Below are positions 34,419 through 43,870 of a DNA stretch of 64,000 nt, one piece after another (position 1 is the stretch's first letter; each line of letters begins with the position of its first letter). Position numbers and translations under genes: made by a program. The notes beneath the pieces were generated by a model that was not told where the DNA came from, did no database searches, and was given only the letters and a program-made list of their open reading frames with translations. This DNA comes from an uncultured Bacteriovoracaceae bacterium. Its GTDB lineage: Bacteria; Bdellovibrionota; Bacteriovoracia; Bacteriovoracales; Bacteriovoracaceae. The DNA lies in assembly GCA_938034385.1 (NCBI GenBank), contig CALHLC010000022.1:62001-126000 (forward strand), read 5' to 3'.

Positions 34419-36372
34419 AAATACCTTTTCCCCTCTAAATATTCACGGCATCACTTTAAAAAATAGAATCGTTATGGGTTCTATGCATACAGGACTTGAA
34501 GATCATTTTAAATTTGATAAGTTGGCTCATTACTTTAAAGAGAGAGCAATTGGCCAAGCTGCTTTAATGATCACTGGTGGCTTTTCTCCCAACCTTAGAG
34601 GACGGCTTTCTCCTATCGCTTCTCAATTGAGTTACTCATTTCAACTTGGAAAGCATAAAGTTCTAACTAATGCTGTTCATGAACATGATAGTAAAATTAT
34701 TTTACAAGTCTTACATGCTGGTAGATATGGTCATCACCCATTTATAGTAGGAGCAAGTAATAAAAAAGCACCGATCTCAAAATTTAATCCAAAAGAATTA
34801 AGTACTCGATCTGTAGAGAAAACAATTAATGATTTTGTTCATACAAGTAAGCTTGCCAAAAAAGCTGGATATGATGGTGTCGAAATTATGGGATCAGAGG
34901 GATATTTAATTAATCAATTTCTCTCAAAGAAAACAAACTTAAGAACTGATGAATTCGGAGGAAGTTTTCACAATAGAATGAGGTTTGCTCTAGAAATTTT
35001 AAGTAGAACGAAAGAAGCTGTTGGTAATGATTTTTTACTAATTTATAGAATATCGGCTCTAGAGTTAGTTAAGGATGGAGCAACAATCGATGAGGTTTTA
35101 GAACTAGCAAAGCTTTGTGAAAAGGCAGGAGTTTCAATTCTCAATACCGGAATAGGTTGGCATGAATCGAGAATACCAACTATTGCGGCCATGGTACCAA
35201 GGTCGGCCTTCCAATTTGTAACAAAGAAGTTAAAAGAACATGTAAATATTCCAACTATTGCTGTGAATAGATTTAATAACCCTGATGATATTGAAAAATG
35301 TTTAAGCCAAGGGTTTTCAGATCTAGTATCTATGGCCAGACCTTTTTTAGCAGATCCTCATTTTGTTTTAAAAATGAAAGAACAAAGGTCTCAAGAAATT
35401 AATACTTGTATAGCTTGTAATCAAGCTTGCCTTGATCATATCTTCAGTGCCAAGCGAGCAACCTGCCTTGTAAATCCAATGGCCTGTTATGAGTCTGAGT
35501 ATGAAATTAAAAAGTCGCATATTCCTAAAAAGGTTTTAGTTGTAGGTGCGGGGCCGGCGGGCTTAAGTTGTTCAACTACTCTTGCTAGTAGAGGTCATCA
35601 AGTAACATTAATTGATAAAGACTCTGAAATTGGTGGGCAGTTTAATTTAGCCAAAATAGTTCCATCAAAATCAGAGTTTTATGAAACGCTAAGATACTTC
35701 TCAGTCATGATTAAAAAGTTACAAATTGATTTAAAATTAAATACTGACTTTAAGAAGATTAACACTGATGAATATGATGAAGTTGTTATGGCCACAGGTG
35801 TAAAACCGCGTATCCCTAAAATTGAAGGAATTAATCATGAAAAGGTAATTCATTATAATGAATTACTGAGTAAGAAAAAAACAGCAGGTAAAAAAGTTGT
35901 AATCATAGGTGGAGGAGGAATTGCTATGGACTCAGCAACTTTTTTAATGTCTGAATCTCCTGATTATTTTAAATTCTGGGGAATTGATAAATCAATTAAA
36001 ACTTCAGGTGGATTAAAAAATGAAATACATGAATCTCCAAAAAGAGAAATTTCTCTTTTTAAAAGATCTCCTGGAAAGTTTGGATCTGGTCTTGGTAAGA
36101 CTACAGTATGGGCCCATAGAGCAGCTCTAAAAAAAGAAGGAGCGAAGTTTTTTAACGAGGTCGAATATATCAAAATAAATGATGAAGGGCTTCATTATAA
36201 AAAAGATGGAAAAGTAGAAATAGAAAAAGCTGATAGTATTATTATCTGTGCAGGGCAAGTAAGTCATCAAGAAATAGAAAGTAGTAATACTATTGGTGGA
36301 GCTTTAAATGCAAAAGCAATTGATGCTAAAAGAGCTATAAAAGAAGGTTTTGAATTAGGACTTAAAATTTGA
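34405..36372 (+). CDS. fadH: 2,4-dienoyl-CoA reductase (FadH-like), FMN/FAD/4Fe-4S
   Basis: 655 codons. The TIM-barrel old-yellow-enzyme domain starts FSPLNIHGITLKNRIVMGS and holds the catalytic Tyr region SEGYLINQFL. Then come the iron-sulphur ligands Cys335, Cys338, Cys342 and Cys354, at nearly the same numbers as in E. coli FadH, and the FAD dinucleotide motif VVGAGPAGLS, with the NADPH motif IIGGGGIAMDS. FadH removes double bonds in beta-oxidation of unsaturated fatty acids. The start matches E. coli FadH. No standard ribosome-binding site is placed normally; the ATG sits in a hairpin loop, so translation may be regulated. The following flavin reductase-like gene starts at its stop codon. 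Confidence 0.85.
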   Translation: MSLYPNTFSPLNIHGITLKNRIVMGSMHTGLEDHFKFDKLAHYFKERAIGQAALMITGGFSPNLRGRLSPIASQLSYSFQLGKHKVLTNAVHEHDSKIILQVLHAGRYGHHPFIVGASNKKAPISKFNPKELSTRSVEKTINDFVHTSKLAKKAGYDGVEIMGSEGYLINQFLSKKTNLRTDEFGGSFHNRMRFALEILSRTKEAVGNDFLLIYRISALELVKDGATIDEVLELAKLCEKAGVSILNTGIGWHESRIPTIAAMVPRSAFQFVTKKLKEHVNIPTIAVNRFNNPDDIEKCLSQGFSDLVSMARPFLADPHFVLKMKEQRSQEINTCIACNQACLDHIFSAKRATCLVNPMACYESEYEIKKSHIPKKVLVVGAGPAGLSCSTTLASRGHQVTLIDKDSEIGGQFNLAKIVPSKSEFYETLRYFSVMIKKLQIDLKLNTDFKKINTDEYDEVVMATGVKPRIPKIEGINHEKVIHYNELLSKKKTAGKKVVIIGGGGIAMDSATFLMSESPDYFKFWGIDKSIKTSGGLKNEIHESPKREISLFKRSPGKFGSGLGKTTVWAHRAALKKEGAKFFNEVEYIKINDEGLHYKKDGKVEIEKADSIIICAGQVSHQEIESSNTIGGALNAKAIDAKRAIKEGFELGLKI

Positions 36373-36986
36373 ATCATTACGAAAAAGAATATTTTAGTAA
36401 AATGGATTCAAGGTTACGTGCTAATATTTTAAATTGTTTACATGGCTATAAAAGTCCTTTACTGATTGGTACTAAAGGAAAAGAAGAAAATCTTGCGATG
36501 TTTTCAAATGTCTTCCACTTGGGAGCAAGGCCACATCTTATTGGAATGATTTCTAGACCTGATAGTGTAGAACGTGACACTCTTAATAATATAAAAGAAA
36601 CCAAGCATTTTTCGATTAACTATATAGATGCAAATATTTTAAAAAATGCTCATCATACAAGTGCTCGTTTTGAGTCCTCAGAGTTTAAAGAATGTAATTT
36701 ATTGCCTATTTATTCTGCTCAATGCTTAGCTCCTTATGTGAAGGAATCTAAATTAAGACTAGGTTTAGAGCTAAAAGAAATTCAAGATATTTCAATCAAT
36801 AATACGCACTTAATTATAGGAGAAGTCTTTGAAATTTTCTCACAAGTTGATATTGAAAAATTAAACTTATCTCAGGTTTCGAACATTGCAGTTAATGGTC
36901 TTGATAGATACTTTCAAACTGACTCGCATGTTAGACTTAGTTATGCCAAACCAGGCTCAGCTCCTATTGAATTAGACTTCGATTAA
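36369..36986 (+). CDS. flavin reductase-like FMN-binding protein
   Basis: 205 codons from TTG 36369, overlapping the TGA of the fadH-like gene; an ATG at 36402 is an alternative without a better ribosome-binding site. The blocks LHGYKSPLLIGTKGKEENLAMFSNVFHLGARP, DTLNNIKETKHFSINYID and HTSARFESSEFKEC are those of the flavin reductase (DIM6/NTAB) domain, which binds FMN. It may supply reduced flavin or act as an FMN oxidoreductase alongside the upstream enzyme. The overlap implies translational coupling. Confidence 0.75.
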   Translation: MNHYEKEYFSKMDSRLRANILNCLHGYKSPLLIGTKGKEENLAMFSNVFHLGARPHLIGMISRPDSVERDTLNNIKETKHFSINYIDANILKNAHHTSARFESSEFKECNLLPIYSAQCLAPYVKESKLRLGLELKEIQDISINNTHLIIGEVFEIFSQVDIEKLNLSQVSNIAVNGLDRYFQTDSHVRLSYAKPGSAPIELDFD

Positions 36987-37045
36987 ATAAATCTTCTAAA
37001 GCTTGATTGGAACTTACAGGCCTTTGATCCTAAAATGGCTGCATT

Positions 37046-38083
37046 ATGAAGTATATATTAATTTTATTAAGTCTGACGAGCTTCTCTAGTGATAATGAAT
37101 CTCTTTTGAAAAAAGTAAAAGAAGTAAACCTTTTTACGCTTGGATCTTGTAATCACCAAAGGTTCCCTCAACCACATTGGAAAAACATCAGTAATATGAA
37201 TCCAGATCTCATGCTTTTAATGGGAGATAATGTTTATAGTGATTTCTTATCATTTCAATCCTTAGAGCAAGATTATCAAATGCTTCTAAATAATGTGAAC
37301 TTTAAAAAATTGAAATCTAAAGTTCCATTTATAGCGACTTGGGATGACCATGACTATGCAGGCAATAATCAAGGTCATAATTACCCACAGAAAAGAGAAT
37401 CTAAAGAATTATTTCTAAAATTTGCAGGAGAGCCTACTTATTCAAATAGAACCTTAACTCCGGGGATTTATACGAGCTATGACTTTGGAGAAGGTGAGAA
37501 ATCTGTACGGTTTATTTTATTAGATCTTAGATCTTTTAGGAATTCAACTGAGCTTGGATATAAGGATTTATTAGGGGAAGCACAGTGGGAGTGGTTAGAG
37601 CAACAACTGATCACAACTAAAGCAAAAATGAATTTCATCGTTTCAAGTACCAGTATATTTTCAAGGCCAGGAAAAACTAAAAAAAACGAAAAGTGGATAG
37701 ACTATCCAAGGTCTTTTAAAAGACTTATGCATTTAGTCCAGAAGCATGACCCAAGCGGAGTCTTTTTCTTAAGTGGAGATAGGCACTTTGGGTTGATTCA
37801 TTCTTATGTTTATAAAACAAGAAAGTATCATGAGTTTATTTCTTCAGGACTTACTCATGGAGCTAAAACAACGACATATTTCCTAAGAAAAGAGTATGGG
37901 CCCTTAGCTTATGCTGGAAGAAACTTTGGATCAATAAAAATCAATTGGGGAAGTGAACCTATGATTATGCTTAAGATTCATTCATCTACAGATGGGTCGG
38001 TACAAGCAAAGAGAGCTTATAAACTTCTAGATAATAGGTTTTACCCAGTTACAGGCAATAATGAACCTGTTTTGACTCGTTAG
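37046..38083 (+). CDS. PhoD-like alkaline phosphatase/phosphodiesterase
   Basis: 345 codons with a short hydrophobic leader (MKYILILLSLTSFSS). Metal-binding blocks of the PhoD family are present in order: LGSCNHQ, MGDNVYSD, WDDHDYAG and SGDRHF. PhoD enzymes are exported, calcium/iron-dependent phosphomono- and diesterases. At 345 residues it is a short member lacking the N-terminal fibronectin-like domain; such forms occur in many marine bacteria. No standard ribosome-binding site is visible. Followed after 22 bases by cysS. Confidence 0.8.
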   Translation: MKYILILLSLTSFSSDNESLLKKVKEVNLFTLGSCNHQRFPQPHWKNISNMNPDLMLLMGDNVYSDFLSFQSLEQDYQMLLNNVNFKKLKSKVPFIATWDDHDYAGNNQGHNYPQKRESKELFLKFAGEPTYSNRTLTPGIYTSYDFGEGEKSVRFILLDLRSFRNSTELGYKDLLGEAQWEWLEQQLITTKAKMNFIVSSTSIFSRPGKTKKNEKWIDYPRSFKRLMHLVQKHDPSGVFFLSGDRHFGLIHSYVYKTRKYHEFISSGLTHGAKTTTYFLRKEYGPLAYAGRNFGSIKINWGSEPMIMLKIHSSTDGSVQAKRAYKLLDNRFYPVTGNNEPVLTR

Positions 38084-38105
38084 TTTTTTCATTTATCATT
38101 GATCT

Positions 38106-39557
38106 ATGAAAGTTTACAACACGCTCACTCAGAAAAAAGATGAATTTATCCCTAATGATCAAGAACATGTCAAAATGTATGTTTGTGGACCAACGGTTTA
38201 TGACTTCTTACATATTGGAAACTTTAGAGGAGCAATTGTTTTTAATCTTCTGAGAAATTGGCTTGAAGCTAAAGGAAAGAAAGTTACTTACGTCTATAAC
38301 TATACAGACGTAGACGATAAAATAATAAAAAGGGCCAATAAGGAAGGAGTTGATTCTTCTGTTATTTCTGAGCGCTTTATTGAAGAGTTTGAAAAAGACT
38401 TTAACCGTTTAGGGTTAACTCCTCATGAACATAATCCACGTGTCACTGAGTTTATGGATGAGATAATCACTTTTGTTGAAGATCTGGTGAAAAATGAAAA
38501 AGCATATATTGTTGATGGTGAAGTTTTTTATGCTATCGATAAATTTTCTGAATATGGAAAATTGAGTAAAAAGAAACTGGATGATTTAGAAGCAGGTCAA
38601 AGGGTTGAAGTTGATTCAAGAAAGAAAAATCCTTATGACTTTGTTTTGTGGAAGCCAAGTAAAGAAGGTGAACCATCTTGGGATTCTCCTTGGGGTAAAG
38701 GTAGACCTGGTTGGCATATAGAATGCTCTGCGATGATTCAAGGAATTTTTGGTAAAGAAACTATCGATATTCATGGAGGTGGGATAGATTTAATTTTTCC
38801 TCACCACGAAAATGAAATTGCTCAAGGTGAGGGAAGAACAGGTTGTCAGTATTGTAATTATTGGATGCATAATAACTTCATTAATATGAGTGGCGAAAAA
38901 ATGAGTAAGTCTCTGGGGAATGTAATGAAGGCCCGTGACTTTATGGATAAATATCATGGAGAGATATTAAAATACTTATTTTTATCTGTTCATTATAGAT
39001 CGATGTTATCTATTGATAGTGATCGAATATTTCAGGTGATCTCTGCTCTAGATAGAATTTACTCTGCAGTTGATTTAGCTAACAAAGTCTGTGCAAGCGT
39101 GAGTGAAGAAAGTAGTGTAGATAAGAACTTTCAAAAGATACTTGATGATTTAAGCCAAAAAATTAGGAATTCGCTAGATGATGATTTAAATAGTGCTGAG
39201 TTTATATCTTTTATTTTTGAAGGGGTAAGAGCTTTTAACGCTTTAGGTTTTAAGACCAAGAAATGGAATGCTACTCATAAAGCAAACTCTTTAGTTTTTA
39301 AATCTTGGATTCACTCTCAAGGATCCATGGCAGCTTTATTTCAAGAAGACCCAACAGGGATAAAAAATAGATTTGATGAAATTTTAATTAGTGAAAAATC
39401 TATTGATATCCAGCAAGTAGAAGAGCTTATTTCAAAAAGAAAAGATGCTAGAGAAAACAAAGATTGGGCTGAATCTGATAAATACAGAGATCAATTAGTA
39501 GAAATAGGTATTGAGCTTCAAGATGGAATAGGTAAAGGATGGACGATTAAGAAGTAA
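38106..39557 (+). CDS. cysS: cysteinyl-tRNA synthetase
   Basis: 483 codons. The zinc ligand Cys27 (MYVCGPTVYD), HIGN (36-39) and KMSKS (265-269) are all present, as are the helix HGGGIDLIFPHHENEIAQ and the C-terminal domain. CysRS charges tRNA-Cys. Normal length. Upstream ribosome-binding site is weak, as for several genes here. Confidence 0.97.
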   Translation: MKVYNTLTQKKDEFIPNDQEHVKMYVCGPTVYDFLHIGNFRGAIVFNLLRNWLEAKGKKVTYVYNYTDVDDKIIKRANKEGVDSSVISERFIEEFEKDFNRLGLTPHEHNPRVTEFMDEIITFVEDLVKNEKAYIVDGEVFYAIDKFSEYGKLSKKKLDDLEAGQRVEVDSRKKNPYDFVLWKPSKEGEPSWDSPWGKGRPGWHIECSAMIQGIFGKETIDIHGGGIDLIFPHHENEIAQGEGRTGCQYCNYWMHNNFINMSGEKMSKSLGNVMKARDFMDKYHGEILKYLFLSVHYRSMLSIDSDRIFQVISALDRIYSAVDLANKVCASVSEESSVDKNFQKILDDLSQKIRNSLDDDLNSAEFISFIFEGVRAFNALGFKTKKWNATHKANSLVFKSWIHSQGSMAALFQEDPTGIKNRFDEILISEKSIDIQQVEELISKRKDARENKDWAESDKYRDQLVEIGIELQDGIGKGWTIKK

Positions 39558-39638
39558 TTGAGACAATATTGCTCAGATACCTCTTTTTATTTATTATTAT
39601 TTCTAATCAATCAATTATTTTCTATACTTAAATAGTTG

Positions 39639-41897
39639 ATGAAATTTATTATTTTATTATTTTTAATGTTTTCCAATGGGTTTTCTAAAGGCTTTGATCA
39701 TACAGAATATCAGAAGACGATTTCTAATTGGCGAGAGTTAGTTGATAACTCTCAATATACTTTTGAATCAATTAAATCTAATGCTACAGAGACAAGTCAT
39801 CAAGATCTTATGGCCAAGCTCAACTTAATTAGTAAGGAGAGATCAAATTATTTAAGTTATTTATATGCTAATGATAAATCATCACTTTTTAAAATAAATT
39901 CAGATTTTTTAAATGATCTTAAAAGAGAGTTGAAAGCCGTTCCTTTTAAGTGGTACACAATTTTTTTTCTAAAAGCTAAAAGATTAAAAGGGTATTTAAA
40001 TTCAGGGTTTTCAGGTGTTTCAAAATTAGTCTTAGAATTAATAAAAATTTTCAGTGTTTTCTTTGTCCCATTTTTTGCTTGGAGACTATCAAATAAATTA
40101 ACTGTTGAAGTAAAAAAGAGAAGATCAGAATATGTAAAACTATCCTATAGAGGTAAGAAGAGTTATTCATTTGCTTCCGAATTTATGAGGTTGTTCATCA
40201 TATATCTTCCATGGATTATCTCTCTAGTGGCCTTATACGTAATGGTCTGGTTAGTAAGACAGAGCGAGTCTCTAAGTGAGTTTGCTGATTTTATCTTGTT
40301 TTTTAGATATTACATTTATTATAGAATCTTAAAGAAGTTTATTTATGATACTCTCGTTCGAATTGGAAAAACTCGATCAAGGCACAAACAAGAACTTTTA
40401 AAGCTTCAAGAAAAAGCAAAAAATCACGCAACGAGATTTGGTTTAATTTTAATGTGGACATATTTCTTACTTGATCTAATCAGGAGTGTTGTTAGTAAAG
40501 GACTCTCTTATTATATAGTTTTATTTATCAGCTCTATTTTAATTGTTTTACTTGTATTAGTGATAGCAGCCCAATGGAGAGAAGAATTATCTCAAAAGCT
40601 TAAAGCTTTTAGTCTCCCTCATTTATCTACTTGGTTTGCAGATCTTGTTACTCAGAAAAAGTGGTTTTTCTTAAGTCTTCCAGCTCTTTTAATCGTTCTT
40701 CTTGTAAATTCTGTTCAAACTCTTTTAACTTGGTTGGAAAAATTCGATTTTGTAAAAAAAATAACAGCACAAATTTTTAAGAAAAGACTGGAGAGTTCAG
40801 AGAACCTAACTGAAGAGACTACTCACAATGTTCCTGAAGATTACATCATTCACTTTAAAAAAAGCATAGATGAAGATACGGGATTATTTGTAAATCCCGA
40901 AAATGACATTTTAAATAAAATTAAGGAAGTCATTTCACATTGGAGGGATGATAAGAGTGAAGAAAATTCCATGGCCATTGTTGGAGAGACTGGGATAGGA
41001 AAGTCTACTATTTTATCTATGGTAGCCAGAAACTTTGGTAACCTAAAGGTTGCTAAGGTGGTAATGGAAGAGCGAGTCTCGAGTGAAAAAGACTTTTATG
41101 ATTTTATCTTTAAAACTCTAGGGATAGAAGGCGAAGGAATTGTTTCATTGATTAAGTATGATAAGAGTGCAGATCAAACCTTAGTATTGATAGATGAAGC
41201 TCAAAACTGTTTTATTTCTAAACTTGGAGGCTTTGAATCTTTTAAAGCTCTTACTGAAGTTTTAAATGCAAAACTTGAAAATATTTTTTTCTGTATCTCT
41301 TTTAATCAATATGCATGGAACTATCTAAATGCTTGTTTTGGAAAAAACCAAAACTTTAGAAATATCATCCATATTAAAAGCTTAAGTGAAACTGACCTTA
41401 GAAATATTGTGATGAACCGTCATAATCAAACTAAATATGAATTATCCTTCTTGGATATTATTCGAGCTGTAGGGGGAAAATTTGCTAGTGAGAGTACTGA
41501 AGTTATTGCAGATCAATTCTTCAGATTACTTTGGGAACAATCATTAGGAAATCCAAGAGTCGCTATTGCAAATTGGTTATCATCATTGAAGTTCAATGGA
41601 AGGAAAAAGTTTTATTTAGGGTTACCTCATGATGATGATTTATCTAAAACATTAGAAAATATGAGTGATGATACTCTTTTTACCTTTGCTGCAATTGTTA
41701 AACATGAGAATTTATCAGTAAAAGAAATTATGGAAATCACTCACTTAAGTGAAGGTGCCGTAAGATATGCGATTAGATTTGGAATTGATAATTCAATTCT
41801 CAGTATGAAAGATACAAGAAGTTATAATATTGATAATAGATTTCAACACACCTTAATTAGGTATTTAAAAAAGAAGAATTTAGTTTATGCCAGGTAA
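39639..41897 (+). CDS. membrane-anchored AAA-type ATPase coupled to an MscS channel gene
   Basis: 752 codons from ATG 39639 (a TTG just before is less likely). The N-terminus has a signal-like helix, then a soluble region and about five membrane helices (about 130-150, 184-206, 267-282, 289-312, 341-358). The cytosolic C-terminal half is an AAA-type NTPase: Walker A GETGIGKS at 449-456 and Walker B LVLIDEAQ at 515-522, with a winged-helix-like end (IMEITHLSEGAVRYAIRF). The membrane part resembles the helix-rich N-termini of large MscS-family proteins. The next gene (MscS) starts 11 bases before its end. I infer an ATP-dependent gating or assembly partner for that channel; no such function is established to my knowledge. 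Confidence 0.6.
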   Translation: MKFIILLFLMFSNGFSKGFDHTEYQKTISNWRELVDNSQYTFESIKSNATETSHQDLMAKLNLISKERSNYLSYLYANDKSSLFKINSDFLNDLKRELKAVPFKWYTIFFLKAKRLKGYLNSGFSGVSKLVLELIKIFSVFFVPFFAWRLSNKLTVEVKKRRSEYVKLSYRGKKSYSFASEFMRLFIIYLPWIISLVALYVMVWLVRQSESLSEFADFILFFRYYIYYRILKKFIYDTLVRIGKTRSRHKQELLKLQEKAKNHATRFGLILMWTYFLLDLIRSVVSKGLSYYIVLFISSILIVLLVLVIAAQWREELSQKLKAFSLPHLSTWFADLVTQKKWFFLSLPALLIVLLVNSVQTLLTWLEKFDFVKKITAQIFKKRLESSENLTEETTHNVPEDYIIHFKKSIDEDTGLFVNPENDILNKIKEVISHWRDDKSEENSMAIVGETGIGKSTILSMVARNFGNLKVAKVVMEERVSSEKDFYDFIFKTLGIEGEGIVSLIKYDKSADQTLVLIDEAQNCFISKLGGFESFKALTEVLNAKLENIFFCISFNQYAWNYLNACFGKNQNFRNIIHIKSLSETDLRNIVMNRHNQTKYELSFLDIIRAVGGKFASESTEVIADQFFRLLWEQSLGNPRVAIANWLSSLKFNGRKKFYLGLPHDDDLSKTLENMSDDTLFTFAAIVKHENLSVKEIMEITHLSEGAVRYAIRFGIDNSILSMKDTRSYNIDNRFQHTLIRYLKKKNLVYAR

Positions 41898-42726
41898 TGA
41901 AAATTTAACACAAGCTTTTGATTATTTAAGTCTTTTTAGATTTGAATCGATATTATTATTAGTAATAGGTTTTGGCTTATTGATTTATATTGCCAAAAAA
42001 TTTAGAGAGTTTGTTTCTAGAGTTCAAAGAAAATATCCAGACCAACGGTTAAGTATTTTACAAATTGCGACTGTTATAACGTTTATTTGGTATATTTTTG
42101 GATCAATCCTTATTGTCTATGGAGCAATACGTCCTCCTAAAGAAGTATTGCTGGGGCTTGGAGGTTCTGCTGCAGTTGCTATAGGTTTAGCTTTAAAAGA
42201 TATTGTCGCTTCTTTTATCTCTGGTGTTGTCTTATTATTTGATCGTCCATTTCAGGTTGGAGATAGAGTAAAGTTTAAAGATGTTTATGGAGAAATTAGC
42301 CATATTGGATTGAGAGCAGTTCGATTAGTTACTTTAGATGATAGTCTAATAACTATTCCAAACTCTGAGTTTACAAGTAATTATGTTTCTTCTGGTAATT
42401 CTGGTGCTCTTGATATGATGATAGAGATTCCATTTCATTTATCAACAGATGTAGATATAGATAAAATTAAAGAAGTCTTATATGAAATAGCTATAACAAG
42501 TAGGTATGCATACCTTAAGAAGCCAGTATCCATTGTGATGAGTGAAACAGTGCTTGGTTATTCTGTTGCTCTCATATTTACAGTGAAGGCTTACGTCTTC
42601 GATGTAACCTATGAGAAGGCCTTTCAAACTGATATCGTTTCAAGAGCATACAAGTATTTCCAAAAACAAGGGATAAATAGGCCTAATTCTCACTTTTTAG
42701 TTGTCAATGAAGCTCTAAATTCGTAA
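41887..42726 (+). CDS. MscS-family mechanosensitive channel
   Basis: 279 codons, starting inside the ATPase gene. Helices at about 18-36 and 59-80, then the pore helix LGLGGSAAVAIGLALKDIVASFISGVVLLF (about 88-118), followed by the beta domain DRPFQVGDRVKF and IGLRAVRLVTLDDSLITIPNSEF, all typical of MscS. The channel would open under membrane tension in osmotic downshock. Length matches E. coli MscS (286). Overlap with the upstream ATPase gene implies a joint function. Confidence 0.88.
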   Translation: MPGNENLTQAFDYLSLFRFESILLLVIGFGLLIYIAKKFREFVSRVQRKYPDQRLSILQIATVITFIWYIFGSILIVYGAIRPPKEVLLGLGGSAAVAIGLALKDIVASFISGVVLLFDRPFQVGDRVKFKDVYGEISHIGLRAVRLVTLDDSLITIPNSEFTSNYVSSGNSGALDMMIEIPFHLSTDVDIDKIKEVLYEIAITSRYAYLKKPVSIVMSETVLGYSVALIFTVKAYVFDVTYEKAFQTDIVSRAYKYFQKQGINRPNSHFLVVNEALNS

Positions 42727-42736
42727 TTAAAACTCA

Positions 42737-43114
42737 ATGAAAAATAAGATTTTTGATATCCTTGGAATGGGATTATCTGGACTGTGCATTATTCACTGTA
42801 TCGTTCTGCCTTTTATTGTACTAATTTATCCCGCTGCAAACTTTGTTGAAGATCACTTAGTACACGATTTAATCTTTGTGTTTATCATCTTAACTGCTCT
42901 TTTATCTTTTCTACCTCATGCAATAAAAAATAAATCTTTCAAGAGTCTCTTTTTGCCTATCTTAGGAGTTATCCTTTTAGTGATATCTAACTCTGTTTTC
43001 CATCATGAAAAAAGTTCTCTGAGCTTAGGTATTAGTTTTCTTGGCAGCTTTTTCTTAATTTTAGCCCATTATAATCATTATCAAGCTAGAAATTGCTGTA
43101 AAGAGACTCACTAA
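42737..43114 (+). CDS. MerC-like inner-membrane protein
   Basis: 125 codons, four membrane helices. The first carries SGLCIIHCIVLP with Cys17 and Cys21, the pattern by which MerC proteins bind mercury or other soft metals; a further pair CC (120-121) is near the C-terminus. MerC homologues without mer neighbours are common and may transport copper or other metals. The following thioredoxin-like gene has its own promoter-like region. Confidence 0.75.
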   Translation: MKNKIFDILGMGLSGLCIIHCIVLPFIVLIYPAANFVEDHLVHDLIFVFIILTALLSFLPHAIKNKSFKSLFLPILGVILLVISNSVFHHEKSSLSLGISFLGSFFLILAHYNHYQARNCCKETH

Positions 43115-43150
43115 ACTTTTCTAAATTTTCTTATAAATCAATGTAACATT

Positions 43151-43174
43151 TTCTTATTTTCATACGAATAAGAA
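43151..43174. promoter_or_regulatory. palindrome TTCTTATT-N8-AATAAGAA within a promoter
   Basis: An 8-base perfect inverted repeat lies between MerC and the thioredoxin-like gene, 26 bases before the GTG. It overlaps a possible -35 TTCTTA (43151-43156) and is followed by TATAAG (43175-43180). An operator for a metal-responsive regulator is possible; the site does not match a canonical Fur box as I know it. Confidence 0.45.
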
Positions 43175-43200
43175 TATAAGCATCTATCTAAAGGAGATTT

Positions 43201-43782
43201 GTGAAATCCAATATAATCAAGTTCTTATTTTTGCTCAATACTCTAGCATATGGACATTCAACTGAGTTACTTAATCTAAAGTGGTATGACTCTAAAGATA
43301 AGGTTCATAAATTATCAGAAAAAGATTTTTCTAAAAAAATTACAGTCTTAAAGTTCTTTAAAAGCAATTGTCCTGGATGTTTATCCTTTGGACTCCCTTT
43401 AGCAAAAAAAGTTTCTGATCATTATAAAAGTGATACAAAAGTCCAAGTGCTTATTGCACAAACTGTATTCTCTGGATTTAGAACAAATACAAAGAGTAAA
43501 CTTAAGGACATACGAAAAAGGTTTAACCTTGATGTATTAATGGCCCAAGATGATTTAGGTGGAAAAGGTTCCTCTTTGATAGGTAAGTATAGAGCACAAG
43601 GAACTCCTTGGTTTGTTATTCTTGATGAAAACGGAAAAGTGCTTCTTTCAGATTACAGAGTTAGCTTTAAAGGATTAAAAAATTTAATCGATAGTGCCAA
43701 AAATAAAATAATTATTGAGGTATCCCAGCGTAAGCTTCAGACTCGCCGCGCATATAAAAAGTACGAGATATTAAGATCTTAG
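43201..43782 (+). CDS. exported thioredoxin-like (TlpA/redoxin) protein
   Basis: 193 codons from GTG 43201, with AAGGAG before it. Signal peptide (FLLNTLAYGHS), then the thioredoxin fold with the redox motif CPGC (Cys57, Cys60) in FFKSNCPGCLSFG and the cis-Pro segment RAQGTPWFVILD. The product is probably a periplasmic disulphide reductase or chaperone for a metal-binding protein. It is adjacent to MerC and the MerR fusion, suggesting a metal or redox response unit. The C-terminus is Lys/Arg-rich. Confidence 0.75.
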   Translation: MKSNIIKFLFLLNTLAYGHSTELLNLKWYDSKDKVHKLSEKDFSKKITVLKFFKSNCPGCLSFGLPLAKKVSDHYKSDTKVQVLIAQTVFSGFRTNTKSKLKDIRKRFNLDVLMAQDDLGGKGSSLIGKYRAQGTPWFVILDENGKVLLSDYRVSFKGLKNLIDSAKNKIIIEVSQRKLQTRRAYKKYEILRS

Positions 43783-43809
43783 AGTTTTGGATAATAAATA
43801 AGTTTTCTC

Positions 43810-43840
43810 TTGAAATTGACTCAAGGGAAGGCCTTATGAT
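43810..43840 (+). promoter_or_regulatory. probable MerR-type promoter with a 19-base spacer
   Basis: TTGAAA (43810-43815) and TATGAT (43835-43840) are separated by 19 bases, the elongated spacer typical of promoters activated by MerR-family proteins. The spacer and flank contain the partial dyad AAGG/CCTT (43823-43826 and 43832-43835). It lies 31 bases before the TTG start of the MerR fusion gene, so autoregulation is likely. Confidence 0.5.
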
Positions 43841-43870
43841 GAAATAACACCAAAAGATAAGGGATGAAAA

